64,000 nt of DNA from Sphaerisporangium rufum (GCF_016863395.1 NZ_BOOU01000044.1:1-64000); one strand, 5' to 3'. Counted from the stretch's first letter, positions 10,078 to 18,040 are shown. Numbers and translations: made by a program. Notes: generated from the letters alone by a model not told the origin.

Positions 10078-10730
10078 TCCGGGTGCTGCTGGCCGACGAC
10101 CAGGCGCTGATCCGGGCCGGATTCCGCGCTCTGCTGGAGGCCGAGGACGACATGGCGGTGGTGGCCGAGGCCGCCGACGGGCGGCAGGCCGTCGAGCTGG
10201 CCCGCACGCACCGGCCGGACGTCGCGCTGGTCGACGTGCAGATGCCGGTGATGAACGGCATCGAGGCCACCCGCCGGATCGCCGCCGACCCCGAGCTGGC
10301 CGGGGTGCACGTGGTGATCCTCACCAACTACGGGCTGGACGAGTACGTCTACGACGCGCTGCGCGCGGGCGCGGGCGGGTTCCTGGTGAAGGACACCGAC
10401 CCGGCCGACATGCTGCAGGGCGTGCGGACCGCGGCGCGCGGCGACGCGCTGCTGTCCCCGTCGATCACCCGCCGGCTGATCGGCGAGTACCTGGCCCGCC
10501 GCCCGCGGCCGGCGGCGGACGCGCTGGCGGTGCTCACCAACCGCGAGCGCGAGGTGCTGGCCCTGGTGGCGCGCGGCATGTCCAACGACGAGATCGCCGC
10601 GCACATGGTGATCAGCCCGACCACGGCCAAGACCCACGTCAGCCGGGCGATGACCAAGCTGCACGCCCGCGACCGCGCCCAGCTCGTCGTGCTGGCCTAC
10701 GAGTCCGGCCTGGTCACCCCGCGCCCCTGA
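10074..10730 (+). CDS. NarL/LuxR-type response regulator
   Basis: A 218-residue two-component regulator. The receiver domain has the acidic DDQ triad near residue 8, phospho-acceptor Asp54 in ALVDVQMP and the conserved Lys in FLVKDTD. The C-terminal LuxR helix-turn-helix (about 150-210) contains LTNREREVLALVARGMSNDEIA and TAKTHVSR. GTG 10074 overlaps the kinase stop, and the ribosome site GGGGGAG lies inside the kinase 3' end. It is the cognate partner of the upstream kinase. A hairpin at its 3' end separates it from the leftward P450 gene. Confidence 0.95.
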   Translation: MIRVLLADDQALIRAGFRALLEAEDDMAVVAEAADGRQAVELARTHRPDVALVDVQMPVMNGIEATRRIAADPELAGVHVVILTNYGLDEYVYDALRAGAGGFLVKDTDPADMLQGVRTAARGDALLSPSITRRLIGEYLARRPRPAADALAVLTNREREVLALVARGMSNDEIAAHMVISPTTAKTHVSRAMTKLHARDRAQLVVLAYESGLVTPRP

Positions 10731-10768
10731 CCGCCCTGTCCAGAAGCGAGGGCCGCGGCCGGTCAGGG
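10725..10768. terminator. Inverted repeat between the response regulator and P450 genes
   Basis: CCCTGACCG (10725-10733, overlapping the response regulator stop) pairs perfectly with CGGTCAGGG (10760-10768). It sits between two convergent genes and is a plausible bidirectional terminator. The 26-base loop is longer than ideal. Confidence 0.5.
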
Positions 10769-10797
10769 TGCCGGCGTGACCGCCCGGCGGCCCGGGC

Positions 10798-12006
10798 TCA
10801 GGTGTCCCAGGTGACCGGGAGGCTCTTGACGCCGTGGATGTCGGCGGTCTCCGGGCGCAGCGGGACCTGGTCGGCCGGCACGGCCAGGCGCAGCGTGGGG
10901 AAGCGGGCGAACAGCGCGGGGAAGGCGACCCGCATCTCGACCCGGGCGAGCTGCTGGCCCAGGCACTGGTGGATGCCGTGGCCGAAGGCCAGGTGCCCGC
11001 CCTGCTGCCGGCCCAGGTCGAGGGTGTGCGGATCGGGGAAGCGGCCGGGGTCGCGGTTGGCGGTGCTGTAGGACAGGATCACCGTCGTACCGGTCTCGAT
11101 GGTGTGGCCGGCCAGCTCGACGTCCTCCAGCGCCGTCCGCAGGAACGTCTTGGCGACGCTCAGATGGCGCAACAGTTCCTCCACCGCCGGTTCGGCGAGT
11201 GCGGGGTCGGCGCGCAGCGCGGCGAGCTGCGCCGGGTGGCGCAGCAGGGCGAAGGTCCCGAGCGCCAGCATGTTGGCGGTGGTGTCGAAGCCGGCCGCCA
11301 GCAGGATGAATGCCATTCCCTGCAGCTCCTCGTCGGTGAGGTCGCCGTCGGTGAGGTCGCTGAGCACGTCGTCGGTCGGATCCGCCCGCTTGGCGGCCAC
11401 GAGTGCCGCGAGGTACCGCTGCACCTCGAGGTAGGCCGCGACCTGCTCCTCGTCGGTGGCCTCGCCGCCGAGTAGCAGGTCGATGTGCTCCTGGAACAGG
11501 CCCCGGTCGGCGTAGGGCACGCCGAGCAGCTCGCAGATCATGATGGCGGGGATGGGCTTGGCGAACGCGGTCACCAGATCCACCGGCGGACCGGCCTTCT
11601 GCATGGCGTCCAAGTGCTCGGCGGTGATCTGCTCGACGCGCTCGGTGAGTTGCCGCATCCGGCGGACGGTGAACTTGCCGACCAGCGGCTTGCGGTAGCG
11701 GCCGTGCCGCGGCTCGTCCATGAGAAGGAACTCGCCGGGCGGCGCCGGGGGGACCTCGATGTCGCCGTAGTCGATCAGCGGGTGGTGGCGCATGAGCTCC
11801 CTGCGCGAGCTGAACCGTGGGTCGGCCAGCACCGCGCGGACCAGGTCGTAGCCGGTGACCAGCCAGCCCTGGTGGCCGTCGGGGAAGAGGTAGCGGCTGA
11901 TCGGGCCGTGCTCGCGGGCCTCGAGCAGCTCCGCGGGCGGATCGAACGGACAGCCGGGCCGGCGCGCGGCGGGCATCGTGGTGACGGTGTACACGGATTC
12001 GGGCAT
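10798..12006 (-). CDS. Cytochrome P450
   Basis: A 402-residue bacterial class I P450. Visible family marks: I-helix AGFDTTANML with the oxygen-activating acid-Thr pair, the K-helix EELLR region, and the heme loop FGHGIHQCLGQQLAR with the thiolate Cys about 348. The N-terminus (PGCPFDPPAEL) is soluble, with no membrane anchor. ATG 12006 is chosen because AAGGAACG precedes it; upstream in-frame codons read low-complexity sequence. No ferredoxin or ferredoxin reductase lies beside it. It could oxidise a natural product made nearby, but about 3 kb and the two-component system separate it from the NRPS, so this is inference. Confidence 0.95.
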   Translation of the reverse strand: MPESVYTVTTMPAARRPGCPFDPPAELLEAREHGPISRYLFPDGHQGWLVTGYDLVRAVLADPRFSSRRELMRHHPLIDYGDIEVPPAPPGEFLLMDEPRHGRYRKPLVGKFTVRRMRQLTERVEQITAEHLDAMQKAGPPVDLVTAFAKPIPAIMICELLGVPYADRGLFQEHIDLLLGGEATDEEQVAAYLEVQRYLAALVAAKRADPTDDVLSDLTDGDLTDEELQGMAFILLAAGFDTTANMLALGTFALLRHPAQLAALRADPALAEPAVEELLRHLSVAKTFLRTALEDVELAGHTIETGTTVILSYSTANRDPGRFPDPHTLDLGRQQGGHLAFGHGIHQCLGQQLARVEMRVAFPALFARFPTLRLAVPADQVPLRPETADIHGVKSLPVTWDT

Positions 12007-12276
12007 GGTCGTTCCTTGTCTGACGCTGGAGGAAGCCGCTGGAGGAAGTGAAGTGGAGTTCGCGAGATGCGTCGCGCGGAACCGCGGCGTCCTGCAGCGG
12101 CGGGACGGCGGCCGGCGGGCGGCCGCGCGGGGAACCCCGGTGGAGGACATCGGGGTGGCAGGGGCATGGACGCCTGCCCGGGACGATGGGGGACGCGCGC
12201 CTGCTGATGGCGGCGGTTCGGGGAGTCGCGTCTCGGGGCCGGACCGGGCCAGGCCCGGCGGGGCCGCTCGGCGGGA

Positions 12277-13038
12277 CTAGGAGATCTTGCGGCGGTAGGT
12301 GTTCATGGCCAGGAAGTAGGCGATGACGAGGATGCCGGCGCACCAGGCCAGGGCGGTCCAGATGCCGTCGCCGGCCGGCTGCCCGGCGAACAGGGCGCGG
12401 ATGGTGTTGACGATGGCGGTGACCGGCTGGTTCTCGGCGAAGGCGCGCAGCCAGCCGGGCATGGTGCCGGTGGGCACGAACGCCGAACTGATGAACGGCA
12501 GGAAGATGAGCGGGTAGGAGAACGCGCTCGCGCCGTCCACGGTCTTGGCGGTGAGTCCGGGGATGACGGCGATCCACGTCAGCGCGAGGGTGAACAGGAC
12601 CAGGATCCCGGCGACCGCCAGCCATGCCGCCACCCCCGCCGCCGAACGGAAGCCCATGAGCAGCGCGACGATCACGACGACGGTGAGGGAGATGGCGTTG
12701 GCGACCAGCGAGGTCAGCACGTGCGCCCACAGCAGGGACGACCGCGCGGTGGGCATCGACTGGAATCTCGCGAAGATGCCGCTCTTCATGTCGGTGAACA
12801 GCCGGAAGGCGGTGTAGGCGATGCCGGAGGCGACCGTGATGAGCAGGATGCCGGGCAGCAGGTAGTTCACGTACGGGACCGATCCGGTGTCGATCGCGCC
12901 GCCGAACACGTAGACGAACAGCAGCATGAAGGCGATCGGCATGACGGCGGTCGTGATGATCGTGTCCAGGCTGCGGGTGATGTGGCGCAGGGACCGTCCC
13001 AGCAGGACGATGGTGTCGCCGAAGAAGTGTCTGTTCAA
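12277..13038 (-). CDS. ABC-2 type transporter permease (DrrB-like)
   Basis: A 253-residue integral membrane protein with about six hydrophobic segments, first at about 30-50. It ends in a short basic tail and has the ABC-2 pattern with FQSMPTARSSLLWAHV between segments two and three. This is the membrane half of a drug-type ABC exporter. It follows the ATPase gene by 10 bases. The start is TTG 13038 with AAAGGAACC upstream; I see no in-frame ATG or GTG that keeps the N-terminus. The gene ends about 270 bases before the P450 start, and that gap has no gene or clear signal that I can see. Confidence 0.92.
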   Translation of the reverse strand: MNRHFFGDTIVLLGRSLRHITRSLDTIITTAVMPIAFMLLFVYVFGGAIDTGSVPYVNYLLPGILLITVASGIAYTAFRLFTDMKSGIFARFQSMPTARSSLLWAHVLTSLVANAISLTVVVIVALLMGFRSAAGVAAWLAVAGILVLFTLALTWIAVIPGLTAKTVDGASAFSYPLIFLPFISSAFVPTGTMPGWLRAFAENQPVTAIVNTIRALFAGQPAGDGIWTALAWCAGILVIAYFLAMNTYRRKIS

Positions 13039-13048
13039 CGTGGTTCCT

Positions 13049-13846
13049 TTACCGGGGTAGCAGGGCGCGGGGTCCGCCGGGGTCGCCGTCCTTGCCGCCG
13101 GCGCCGACGAGCGAGAGGAAGACCTCTTCCAGGGTCGGCTGCTTCTCGACGTACTCGACCTTGGCCGGCGGGAGCAGCCGCTTCAGCTCGGCGAGGGTGC
13201 CGTCGACGATGATGCGGCCCTGGTGCAGGATGGCGATGCGGTCGGCGAGCTGTTCGGCCTCCTCCAGGTACTGCGTGGTGAGCAGCACGGTCGTGCCGTT
13301 GTCGGCGAGCGCCCGGACGGCCTGCCACACCTCGATGCGCGCCTGGGGGTCGAGCCCGGTGGTCGGCTCGTCGAGGAACACGACCGGGGGATCGCCGATC
13401 AGGCTCATCGCGATGTCCAGCCGGCGGCGCATGCCACCCGAGTACGTCGACACCCTGCGCGCGCCGGCGTCGGTCAGCGAGAAACGGCGAAGCAGGTCGT
13501 CGGCGATCGCGCCGGCGTCGTTCAGGTGCCGCAGCCGGGCGACCAGCACCAGGTTCTCCCGGCCGGTGAGGATCTCGTCGACCGCGGCGAACTGGCCGGT
13601 GAGGCTGATGGACTCCCGAACCTGCGCGGCCTGGGTGGCGACGTCGAAGCCGTTCACCCGGGCGGTGCCCGCGTCCGCCTTGAGCAGGGTGGACAGGATG
13701 TTCACCGCCGTGGTCTTGCCGGCCCCGTTGGAGCCGAGCAGCGCGAAGATGCTGCCCCGCGCCACCGCGAAGTCCACGCCGCGCAGCACGCGCAGCCTGT
13801 CGTACGACTTCTCCAGGCCCTGGACCTGGATGGCGTATGTCGTCAT
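13049..13846 (-). CDS. ABC transporter ATP-binding protein (DrrA-like)
   Basis: A 265-residue ATPase subunit. Walker A is GSNGAGKTT, the Q-loop lies in SLTGQFAAVDEIL, the signature is YSGGMRRRLDIAMSL, Walker B is VVFLDEPTTGLDP, and the H-loop is replaced by Q in LLTTQYLEEAEQLA, as is normal for the DrrA/daunorubicin-type group. At 265 residues it is shorter than typical DrrA because the C-terminal extension is reduced to a short Gly-rich tail. ATG 13846 follows GAAGGAAG. It pairs with the permease gene 10 bases downstream; the exported substrate is unknown. Confidence 0.95.
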   Translation of the reverse strand: MTTYAIQVQGLEKSYDRLRVLRGVDFAVARGSIFALLGSNGAGKTTAVNILSTLLKADAGTARVNGFDVATQAAQVRESISLTGQFAAVDEILTGRENLVLVARLRHLNDAGAIADDLLRRFSLTDAGARRVSTYSGGMRRRLDIAMSLIGDPPVVFLDEPTTGLDPQARIEVWQAVRALADNGTTVLLTTQYLEEAEQLADRIAILHQGRIIVDGTLAELKRLLPPAKVEYVEKQPTLEEVFLSLVGAGGKDGDPGGPRALLPR

Positions 13847-13877
13847 GTGCTTCTTCCTTCGTCGTGCTGTCGGAGGC

Positions 13878-14309
13878 TCACTCGCAGAACACCTTCACCG
13901 TGGAGGAGGGCTCGTCCAGGTCGATGTCGACCTCCTCGAGGTGTTCGACGAGCTCCTCGAGGTCCTGCGGCTTGAGCTGGGTAAGGTCGATCGGTACCCC
14001 CGACCGGCTGAGCGCGTCGTTGGCCCTGGTGAGCGCCTGCGGGGGGACGAGGGTCGCGAGCCGGACCCCGGCCCGCAGCAGCTGCAGCGGGACCCGGACG
14101 TTGATCCGGCCCGGCTCGCCGCCCACGGTGTCGTCCACCCAGGTCACCAGCACCCGCAGATATCGGGGCCGGGTTTTCGGGCCGGTCGCGCCCGCCGGCG
14201 GTGGTTCTGGCTGTGATCGTTCGAGGGCGGTGATCAGCCGCTCGGCCTCGTCCGCGGTGATCTTTCCTTCGGCCAGCATCTCCAGGATCTGCCGGCGTTG
14301 CTCGTTCAT
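13878..14309 (-). CDS. SHOCT-like domain protein
   Basis: A 143-residue soluble protein. The N-terminus RRQILEMLAEGKITADEAERLITAL is the SHOCT-like helical motif seen in YvlB/LiaX-type proteins. The rest contains alternating beta-like stretches (RYLRVLVTWVDD, RINVRVPLQLLRAGVRLATLVP) and an acidic C-terminus. No membrane segment or signal peptide is visible. It lies between the small membrane protein and the ABC exporter genes (gaps of 22 and 31 bases), as part of one leftward operon. ATG 14309 has GAGGAACC upstream. Similar trios in other bacteria belong to envelope-stress modules; that role here is inference. Confidence 0.72.
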   Translation of the reverse strand: MNEQRRQILEMLAEGKITADEAERLITALERSQPEPPPAGATGPKTRPRYLRVLVTWVDDTVGGEPGRINVRVPLQLLRAGVRLATLVPPQALTRANDALSRSGVPIDLTQLKPQDLEELVEHLEEVDIDLDEPSSTVKVFCE

Positions 14310-14331
14310 GGTCGGTTCCTCACCCTCTGAT

Positions 14332-14592
14332 TCATCTGACGCTGACCAGCAGGGCCGTCCGGCCCTCCACGTACTCGATCCGGGTGCCGGGCAGCGTCCA
14401 CAACAGCCGCCCCAGCGCGTACAGCGCCCTCACCGGGCGCACCTGGTAGAACAGGCAGGTGATCAGGCTGGCCGCCACGGCCGGCAGCAGCAGCGGGGAC
14501 AGCACCAGCAGCAGCGGCACGACCGGGATGTAGAGCCGCCGCACCCGGCCGTCGCGCCGGTGCCGTATCGTCACCAGCTGCGGGATCATCAC
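14332..14592 (-). CDS. Small membrane protein
   Basis: An 86-residue protein with a basic N-terminus (RHRRDGRVRR), then about 35 hydrophobic residues that could form one or two membrane segments (VVPLLLVLSPLLLPAVAASLITCLF), and a short soluble tail. I do not recognise a named family. It overlaps the DUF2089 gene upstream by ATGA and precedes the SHOCT-like gene, so it is cotranscribed with both. Its place in the DUF2089/SHOCT-like set suggests it is the membrane part of that module. Confidence 0.65.
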   Translation of the reverse strand: MMIPQLVTIRHRRDGRVRRLYIPVVPLLLVLSPLLLPAVAASLITCLFYQVRPVRALYALGRLLWTLPGTRIEYVEGRTALLVSVR

Positions 14593-14948
14593 GGGCCTTC
14601 GATCTCGGCCAGGGCCTGCTGGACGCTGATCTCCCCGCGCCGCAGCCGGTCGACGACGTCGGCGCCGCTCGGGGCCGGATCGGTCTCGACGAAGTCCAGC
14701 TGCCCGGCGATCCGGTTCAGCCGGGACTTGACCGTCGGATAGCTGACCCCGAAGATCCGCTCCATCTCCTTGATCGACCCGTGCGCCCGGACGAACGCGG
14801 CGACGAACACCTGGTCCTCCACGCTGAGCCGGGCCAGCTGCGGCGGCTCGAACCGGCCCTCGATCGCGATGTCGCTCCCGGTCAGCCGGACTCTTTCCAC
14901 CACGAACGGTCGCCCGCGCGTCAGGTCGGTCAGCTCCTGCCAGTCCAC
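14589..14948 (-). CDS. DUF2089 family protein
   Basis: A 119-residue protein matching the DUF2089 pattern: a short beta N-terminus (FVVERVRLTGSDIAIEGRFE), then a helix-turn-helix-like region (EDQVFVAAFVRAHGSIKEMERIFGVSYPTVKSRLNRI) and an acidic helical C-terminus (DRLRRGEISVQQALAEI) that looks SHOCT-like. It is probably a DNA-binding regulator. The start is GTG 14948 with GAGGGG upstream. It is the first gene of the leftward operon with the membrane protein, the SHOCT-like protein and the ABC exporter, so it may control that operon. The AT-rich leader at about 14980-15060 is the likely promoter region. Confidence 0.8.
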   Translation of the reverse strand: MDWQELTDLTRGRPFVVERVRLTGSDIAIEGRFEPPQLARLSVEDQVFVAAFVRAHGSIKEMERIFGVSYPTVKSRLNRIAGQLDFVETDPAPSGADVVDRLRRGEISVQQALAEIEGP

Positions 14949-15138
14949 CCGCGGCCCCTCACGCTCGACAGCATGCTCACAGTTCAGTTATAGCTCGATC
15001 TTCTCGACTGCGGCACATCTTTCTCAACTTTATTTATGTTGATCTTGATTTTCTTAAGAATGTCCGCTGAGGCAAGCTTGCCGGCGCTGCCGGCGGCGCG
15101 GGCCGTGGACTTCGCGTCGCCCGGGACGCCGCACCCGA

Positions 15139-15552
15139 TCAGCCGGCCTCGTCCTCGGTTCCCGGCGCCTCACCGGCGGCGCGCCGCACGGCGTCGGTGA
15201 AGCGCCTGCGCTCCCGGGCCCGATACCGCCCGGCCGGATAGTTGGCCATGAACGCCTCGACGAATTCCACCGGGTCCTCCCCGAAGACGTCGCGGACCGG
15301 CGTGCCGTCCGCCACGCTCCGCTCGACCAGATCGGCGAGATCCTCGTACATCGAGATCCACCCGGCACCGTCCATCGGGCCGAAGTGCATCAGGTACCGC
15401 TCCAGCGCCTCGACCGCCGTGCGCCAGTTCTCCGGAAGCCGCCGGACGCGCGCCTTGTACTCCCGGTAGCGCCGCTTGTCGTCCAGCGATCCGGTGATCA
15501 CTTCTAGGTACCGCAGGTAGCGGCCCTTCTCCTCGTTCGACTCGGTGGCCAT
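15139..15552 (-). CDS. DUF1048 domain protein
   Basis: A 137-residue soluble, mostly helical protein of the DUF1048 family. It has many charged residues (KRRYREYKARVRRLP) and the conserved FGPMDGAGWISMYEDLADLVE stretch. These proteins are nearly always encoded next to a PadR regulator, as here: the gap to the PadR stop is two bases. ATG 15552 is close to the PadR stop and depends on coupling. The function is not established; a partner or effector-sensing role with PadR is inference. Confidence 0.85.
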   Translation of the reverse strand: MATESNEEKGRYLRYLEVITGSLDDKRRYREYKARVRRLPENWRTAVEALERYLMHFGPMDGAGWISMYEDLADLVERSVADGTPVRDVFGEDPVEFVEAFMANYPAGRYRARERRRFTDAVRRAAGEAPGTEDEAG

Positions 15553-15554
15553 GT

Positions 15555-15884
15555 CTACTTTCCTCCCTTGCGGAGCTGCTCGAGCCTTTCGGCGAGGAAG
15601 CTCCAGGTCGTCCAGAACTCTTCGAGGTACTCCCGCCCCTGGGCGTTGAGCGAGTACACCTTGCGCGGCGGGCCCTTCTCGGACGGGACCTTCGCCACGT
15701 CGACCAGGCCGCGTTGCTCGACTCGCACCAGCAGGGCGTAGATGGTGCCCTCGGCGATGTCGGAGAAGCCCTGGTCGCGCAGCCACGCGGTGATCTCGTA
15801 GCCGTACGCGGGCCGGCCGGCCAGGATCGCCAGGACGATGCCCTCCAGCGTTCCCTTGAGCATCTCCGTCGCCTGCTTGCCCAT
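15555..15884 (-). CDS. PadR family transcriptional regulator
   Basis: A 109-residue winged-helix repressor. It shows the PadR core LKGTLEGIVLAILAGRPAYGYEI, the recognition region DIAEGTIYALLVRVEQRGLV and the wing GPPRKVYSLNAQGREYL. It is the first gene of a two-gene leftward operon with DUF1048. GGGAAGGGGGGG lies just upstream of ATG 15884 as the ribosome site. Two tandem repeats upstream are the obvious operator. It may control itself and the nearby ABC exporter operon. Confidence 0.93.
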   Translation of the reverse strand: MGKQATEMLKGTLEGIVLAILAGRPAYGYEITAWLRDQGFSDIAEGTIYALLVRVEQRGLVDVAKVPSEKGPPRKVYSLNAQGREYLEEFWTTWSFLAERLEQLRKGGK

Positions 15885-15913
15885 GGACCCCCCCTTCCCG
15901 CTACTCGGTGTCG

Positions 15914-15959
15914 CTGACTACCGGTACAAAGTAACACTGACTACCGGTACCTAGCAACA
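15914..15959. promoter_or_regulatory. Tandem 23-bp PadR operator candidate
   Basis: CTGACTACCGGTAC occurs at 15914-15927 and again at 15937-15950, each followed by a similar tail ending in AACA, giving two head-to-tail 23-base units. Each contains the palindrome TACCGGTA. It lies 30-75 bases upstream of the PadR start, where an autorepressor would bind. The rest of the 305-base gene-free stretch 15885-16189 holds no gene or repeat that I can support. Confidence 0.6.
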
Positions 15960-16189
15960 CCGAATACTCGAGGCGTGAACCTGAACCGCGGGCGGATGGA
16001 GACCGGTGACCGGGGAGCGGTTGCCCGGGGACGAGTCCCGCGCAGGGCTTTCGAGGAGGCGGGCCTGGACGCGCCGAGGTGACTGATGCTCGACTTGGCC
16101 GTCGCGGCCATGGCGGGAAAAATGATGACCGAACGCGCTACCGCGGCGTGCGGGGCTCTGCGGTCGCGGGCCTCACGCCGGGCAGCGCG

Positions 16190-16879
16190 TCAACCCCGGT
16201 CCTGCCGGCGCACCATCTCGGTGATCCAGATGGGTGCGTACGGGGAGGTGCAGTTCGGGGGAGTGGGGTAGTCCTTGAGCACCTGCAGGCGCTCGCCGAT
16301 GGCGATGGCACGGGCGCGGTGCTCGGCGTGGTCGATGCCGATCTGCGCCAGGCAGCCGTTCATCGCCCACTGCAGGCGATCGGGTGCGGCCTTCATCTCG
16401 GCCTCGATGACGTCGAGCAGCCCGGCAAGGTCGAGGCCGGCGGGCTTCTTCGCCACCCGATCGGTGGTCAGCGCCCAGCCGGCACTCGCGACCACCGGAT
16501 CCGGATCGGCCGACCAGATCAACCGCAGCTCTTCGGCGTGCGGACTCTTCTTCACCACGTAGTTCACCAGCCAGTCGTGCACCTTGGGGGTGCGCGCCTG
16601 GCGCAGCATGGCGTCCAGCTCGGCATCCCCGAACGCCTTCGGGCGGCAGATGAGCAGCGCCAGCAGCCGTGCCGCGGTGTCGCCCGTCTCCCAGAGCCGG
16701 CCGGCGAGTTCCTGCTGGGTCTTCAGCCGCTTGGCGAGGGCACGCAGTCTGCCGAGGTTCACGCCGTGGTCGTCACCGTGTCGCTCGTTCACCCCGCGTG
16801 CCCTCGGGTCCTCGAGCGCGGCCAGTTCGGCCATCACCTCGGCCACCGTCACGTCCTCGACCGGCGTCGCCTCGGTCAT
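16190..16879 (-). CDS. DNA alkylation repair protein (AlkD-like HEAT repeat)
   Basis: A 229-residue helical protein resembling AlkC/AlkD HEAT-like glycosylases, which remove alkylated bases without base flipping. Visible family features are the KRLKTQQELAGRLWETGDTAARLLALLI region and the aromatic/Asp patch PKVHDWLVNYVVKKSPHAEELRLIWSADPDPVVASAGW. ATG 16879 follows AGGAGGCGGAG, an excellent ribosome site. It stands alone, 57 bases before the end of the SRPBCC gene. I see no SOS or Ada-type box. Confidence 0.82.
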   Translation of the reverse strand: MTEATPVEDVTVAEVMAELAALEDPRARGVNERHGDDHGVNLGRLRALAKRLKTQQELAGRLWETGDTAARLLALLICRPKAFGDAELDAMLRQARTPKVHDWLVNYVVKKSPHAEELRLIWSADPDPVVASAGWALTTDRVAKKPAGLDLAGLLDVIEAEMKAAPDRLQWAMNGCLAQIGIDHAEHRARAIAIGERLQVLKDYPTPPNCTSPYAPIWITEMVRRQDRG

Positions 16880-16936
16880 CTCCGCCTCCTGTCCGTCACC
16901 GCGAGCACCAGCCTACGGAAAGGCCGCCGGCATGGT

Positions 16937-17584
16937 TCAGCCGCCGGTTCCCGGGGCGAAGAACTGCGTCGCGAAGGCGACCGCCGCGGCGATCTCTTCG
17001 TCGCCGGTGCCCCAGGCCTGCTGGATCGCCCGGCCCCACGCCTGGCTGCTGCCGGCCGCGAACTCCTTGACCCCGGGCGCGTTCTGCCAGGTCGCCGGAT
17101 CGAGGTCCTCGCCGCGCAGGTGCAGGTCCAGCCCGAGCAGCGCGAGATCCCAGCCGGTGCCGATCCCGATCGTGCCGCCGGGACCGTGGGCTTTCACCAT
17201 CTCGTCGACGAACGCGGCGGGGGAGGCGTGCTCCAGCTCGAAGAGCGTGCCACCATCGTCGCTCTTGGCCAGCCGTACCTCGACCTCGGTGGCCATGCCC
17301 TCCCCGTAGGTCCAGGTCACCTTGAGCAGGTGCGGCTCCTCACAGCGCAGGATCTCCCCGCCGGCGTTGCCTTCGAGCTGGAAGGTGCCGCCGAGCCGCA
17401 GGTCGCCGCTGACCGGTGCCAGCCACCGGCCGATCCGGTCCGGTTCGGTGCACGCGCTCCACACCTCTTCGATGGCGTGGTCGTAGGTGCGGCGCAGCAG
17501 CAACGAGCGCCCCGGTCCCGCGGCGACCGGCTGCTCGCCGATCTCTCGGTGCGCGGCGTTGACCTGGTTGATGACGTCTATCAC
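16937..17584 (-). CDS. SRPBCC (AHSA1-type) domain protein
   Basis: A 215-residue START/Bet v1-like hydrophobic-pocket protein. The N-terminal AHSA1 domain shows LLLRRTYDHAIEEVWSACTEPDRIGRWLAPV, GGTFQLEGNAGGEIL and LKVTWTYG. The C-terminal part (GWDLALLGLDLHLRGEDLD and on) is a longer helical tail common in actinomycete members. The GTG start overlaps the stop of the ArsR gene (GTGA), so the pair is a coupled operon; ArsR-SRPBCC pairs are common. The ligand or enzyme activity is unknown. Confidence 0.88.
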   Translation of the reverse strand: MIDVINQVNAAHREIGEQPVAAGPGRSLLLRRTYDHAIEEVWSACTEPDRIGRWLAPVSGDLRLGGTFQLEGNAGGEILRCEEPHLLKVTWTYGEGMATEVEVRLAKSDDGGTLFELEHASPAAFVDEMVKAHGPGGTIGIGTGWDLALLGLDLHLRGEDLDPATWQNAPGVKEFAAGSSQAWGRAIQQAWGTGDEEIAAAVAFATQFFAPGTGG

Positions 17585-17967
17585 GTTTCTTCCTCACTCT
17601 CGATGGATGGCGGGTCGTCCGACGCCTGATCTGCGGGCCGTTCGTGGCGGTCGCGCCGGCCGCGCCGGAGTTCGGTGCCCAGCGCGTCCAGGTGCTGGTT
17701 CCAGAACCGTCTGAAGTTCTCCAGCCAGATGTCGACCTCCCGCAGCGGCTCGGCGTCGACCGCGTAAAGGCGGCGGGTGCCCTCGGCCCGGACGGTCGCG
17801 AACCCCGACTCCCGCAGCACGCGCAGGTGCTGCGACACGGCGGGCTGGGAGATGCCGAACTCGCGCTGGACGACGGCCCCCAGCGCGCCGGCCGGCTGCT
17901 CGCCCGCCGCGAGCAGCTCCAATATCCGCCGGCGAACCGGATCACCGAGTACGTCGAACGCGTGCAC
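17581..17967 (-). CDS. ArsR family transcriptional regulator
   Basis: A 128-residue winged-helix repressor. The N-terminus FDVLGDPVRRRILELLAAGEQPAGAL and the recognition helix GISQPAVSQHLRVLRESGFATVRAEG are typical of ArsR proteins paired with SRPBCC domains. The usual metal Cys box is absent, so it likely senses something else. The C-terminus is a charged disordered tail. GTG 17967 is the only start allowed, because an in-frame TGA lies 18 bases upstream. There is no ribosome site, and promoter spacing suggests a leaderless transcript. Confidence 0.92.
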   Translation of the reverse strand: MHAFDVLGDPVRRRILELLAAGEQPAGALGAVVQREFGISQPAVSQHLRVLRESGFATVRAEGTRRLYAVDAEPLREVDIWLENFRRFWNQHLDALGTELRRGRRDRHERPADQASDDPPSIESEEET

Positions 17968-17973
17968 CTCGTC

Positions 17974-18003
17974 ATAGTTTCAAAGAGCACTTATATAAGT
18001 CAA
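17974..18003 (-). promoter_or_regulatory. Leaderless promoter and palindromic operator of the ArsR-SRPBCC operon
   Basis: On the minus strand, TTGACT (18003-17998) and AACTAT (17979-17974) are separated by 18 bases, and the -10 ends six bases before GTG 17967, which fits a leaderless start. The perfect palindrome ACTTATATAAGT (17989-18000) overlaps the -35. It is the natural ArsR autorepression site. Confidence 0.65.
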
Positions 18004-18011
18004 GTCTTATT

Positions 18012-18040
18012 GAGTGGGGCCGGTGGTTCCGGCCCCACTC
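18012..18040 (-). terminator. Strong hairpin after the sigma/anti-sigma operon
   Basis: GAGTGGGGCCGG (18012-18023) pairs perfectly with CCGGCCCCACTC (18029-18040) over a 5-base loop: a 12-bp GC-rich stem just past the stop of the leftward gene ending at 18050. No U-tract follows. It probably separates that operon from the ArsR promoter. Confidence 0.7.

Noticed and set aside
12007-12276. A possible small gene between the P450 and the ABC permease
   Set aside because: Frames here have no ribosome site and give low-complexity Arg/Gly sequence.
15885-16189. A possible rightward small gene starting near 16086
   Set aside because: The frame runs into the AlkD-like gene antisense and has no ribosome site or recognisable pattern.
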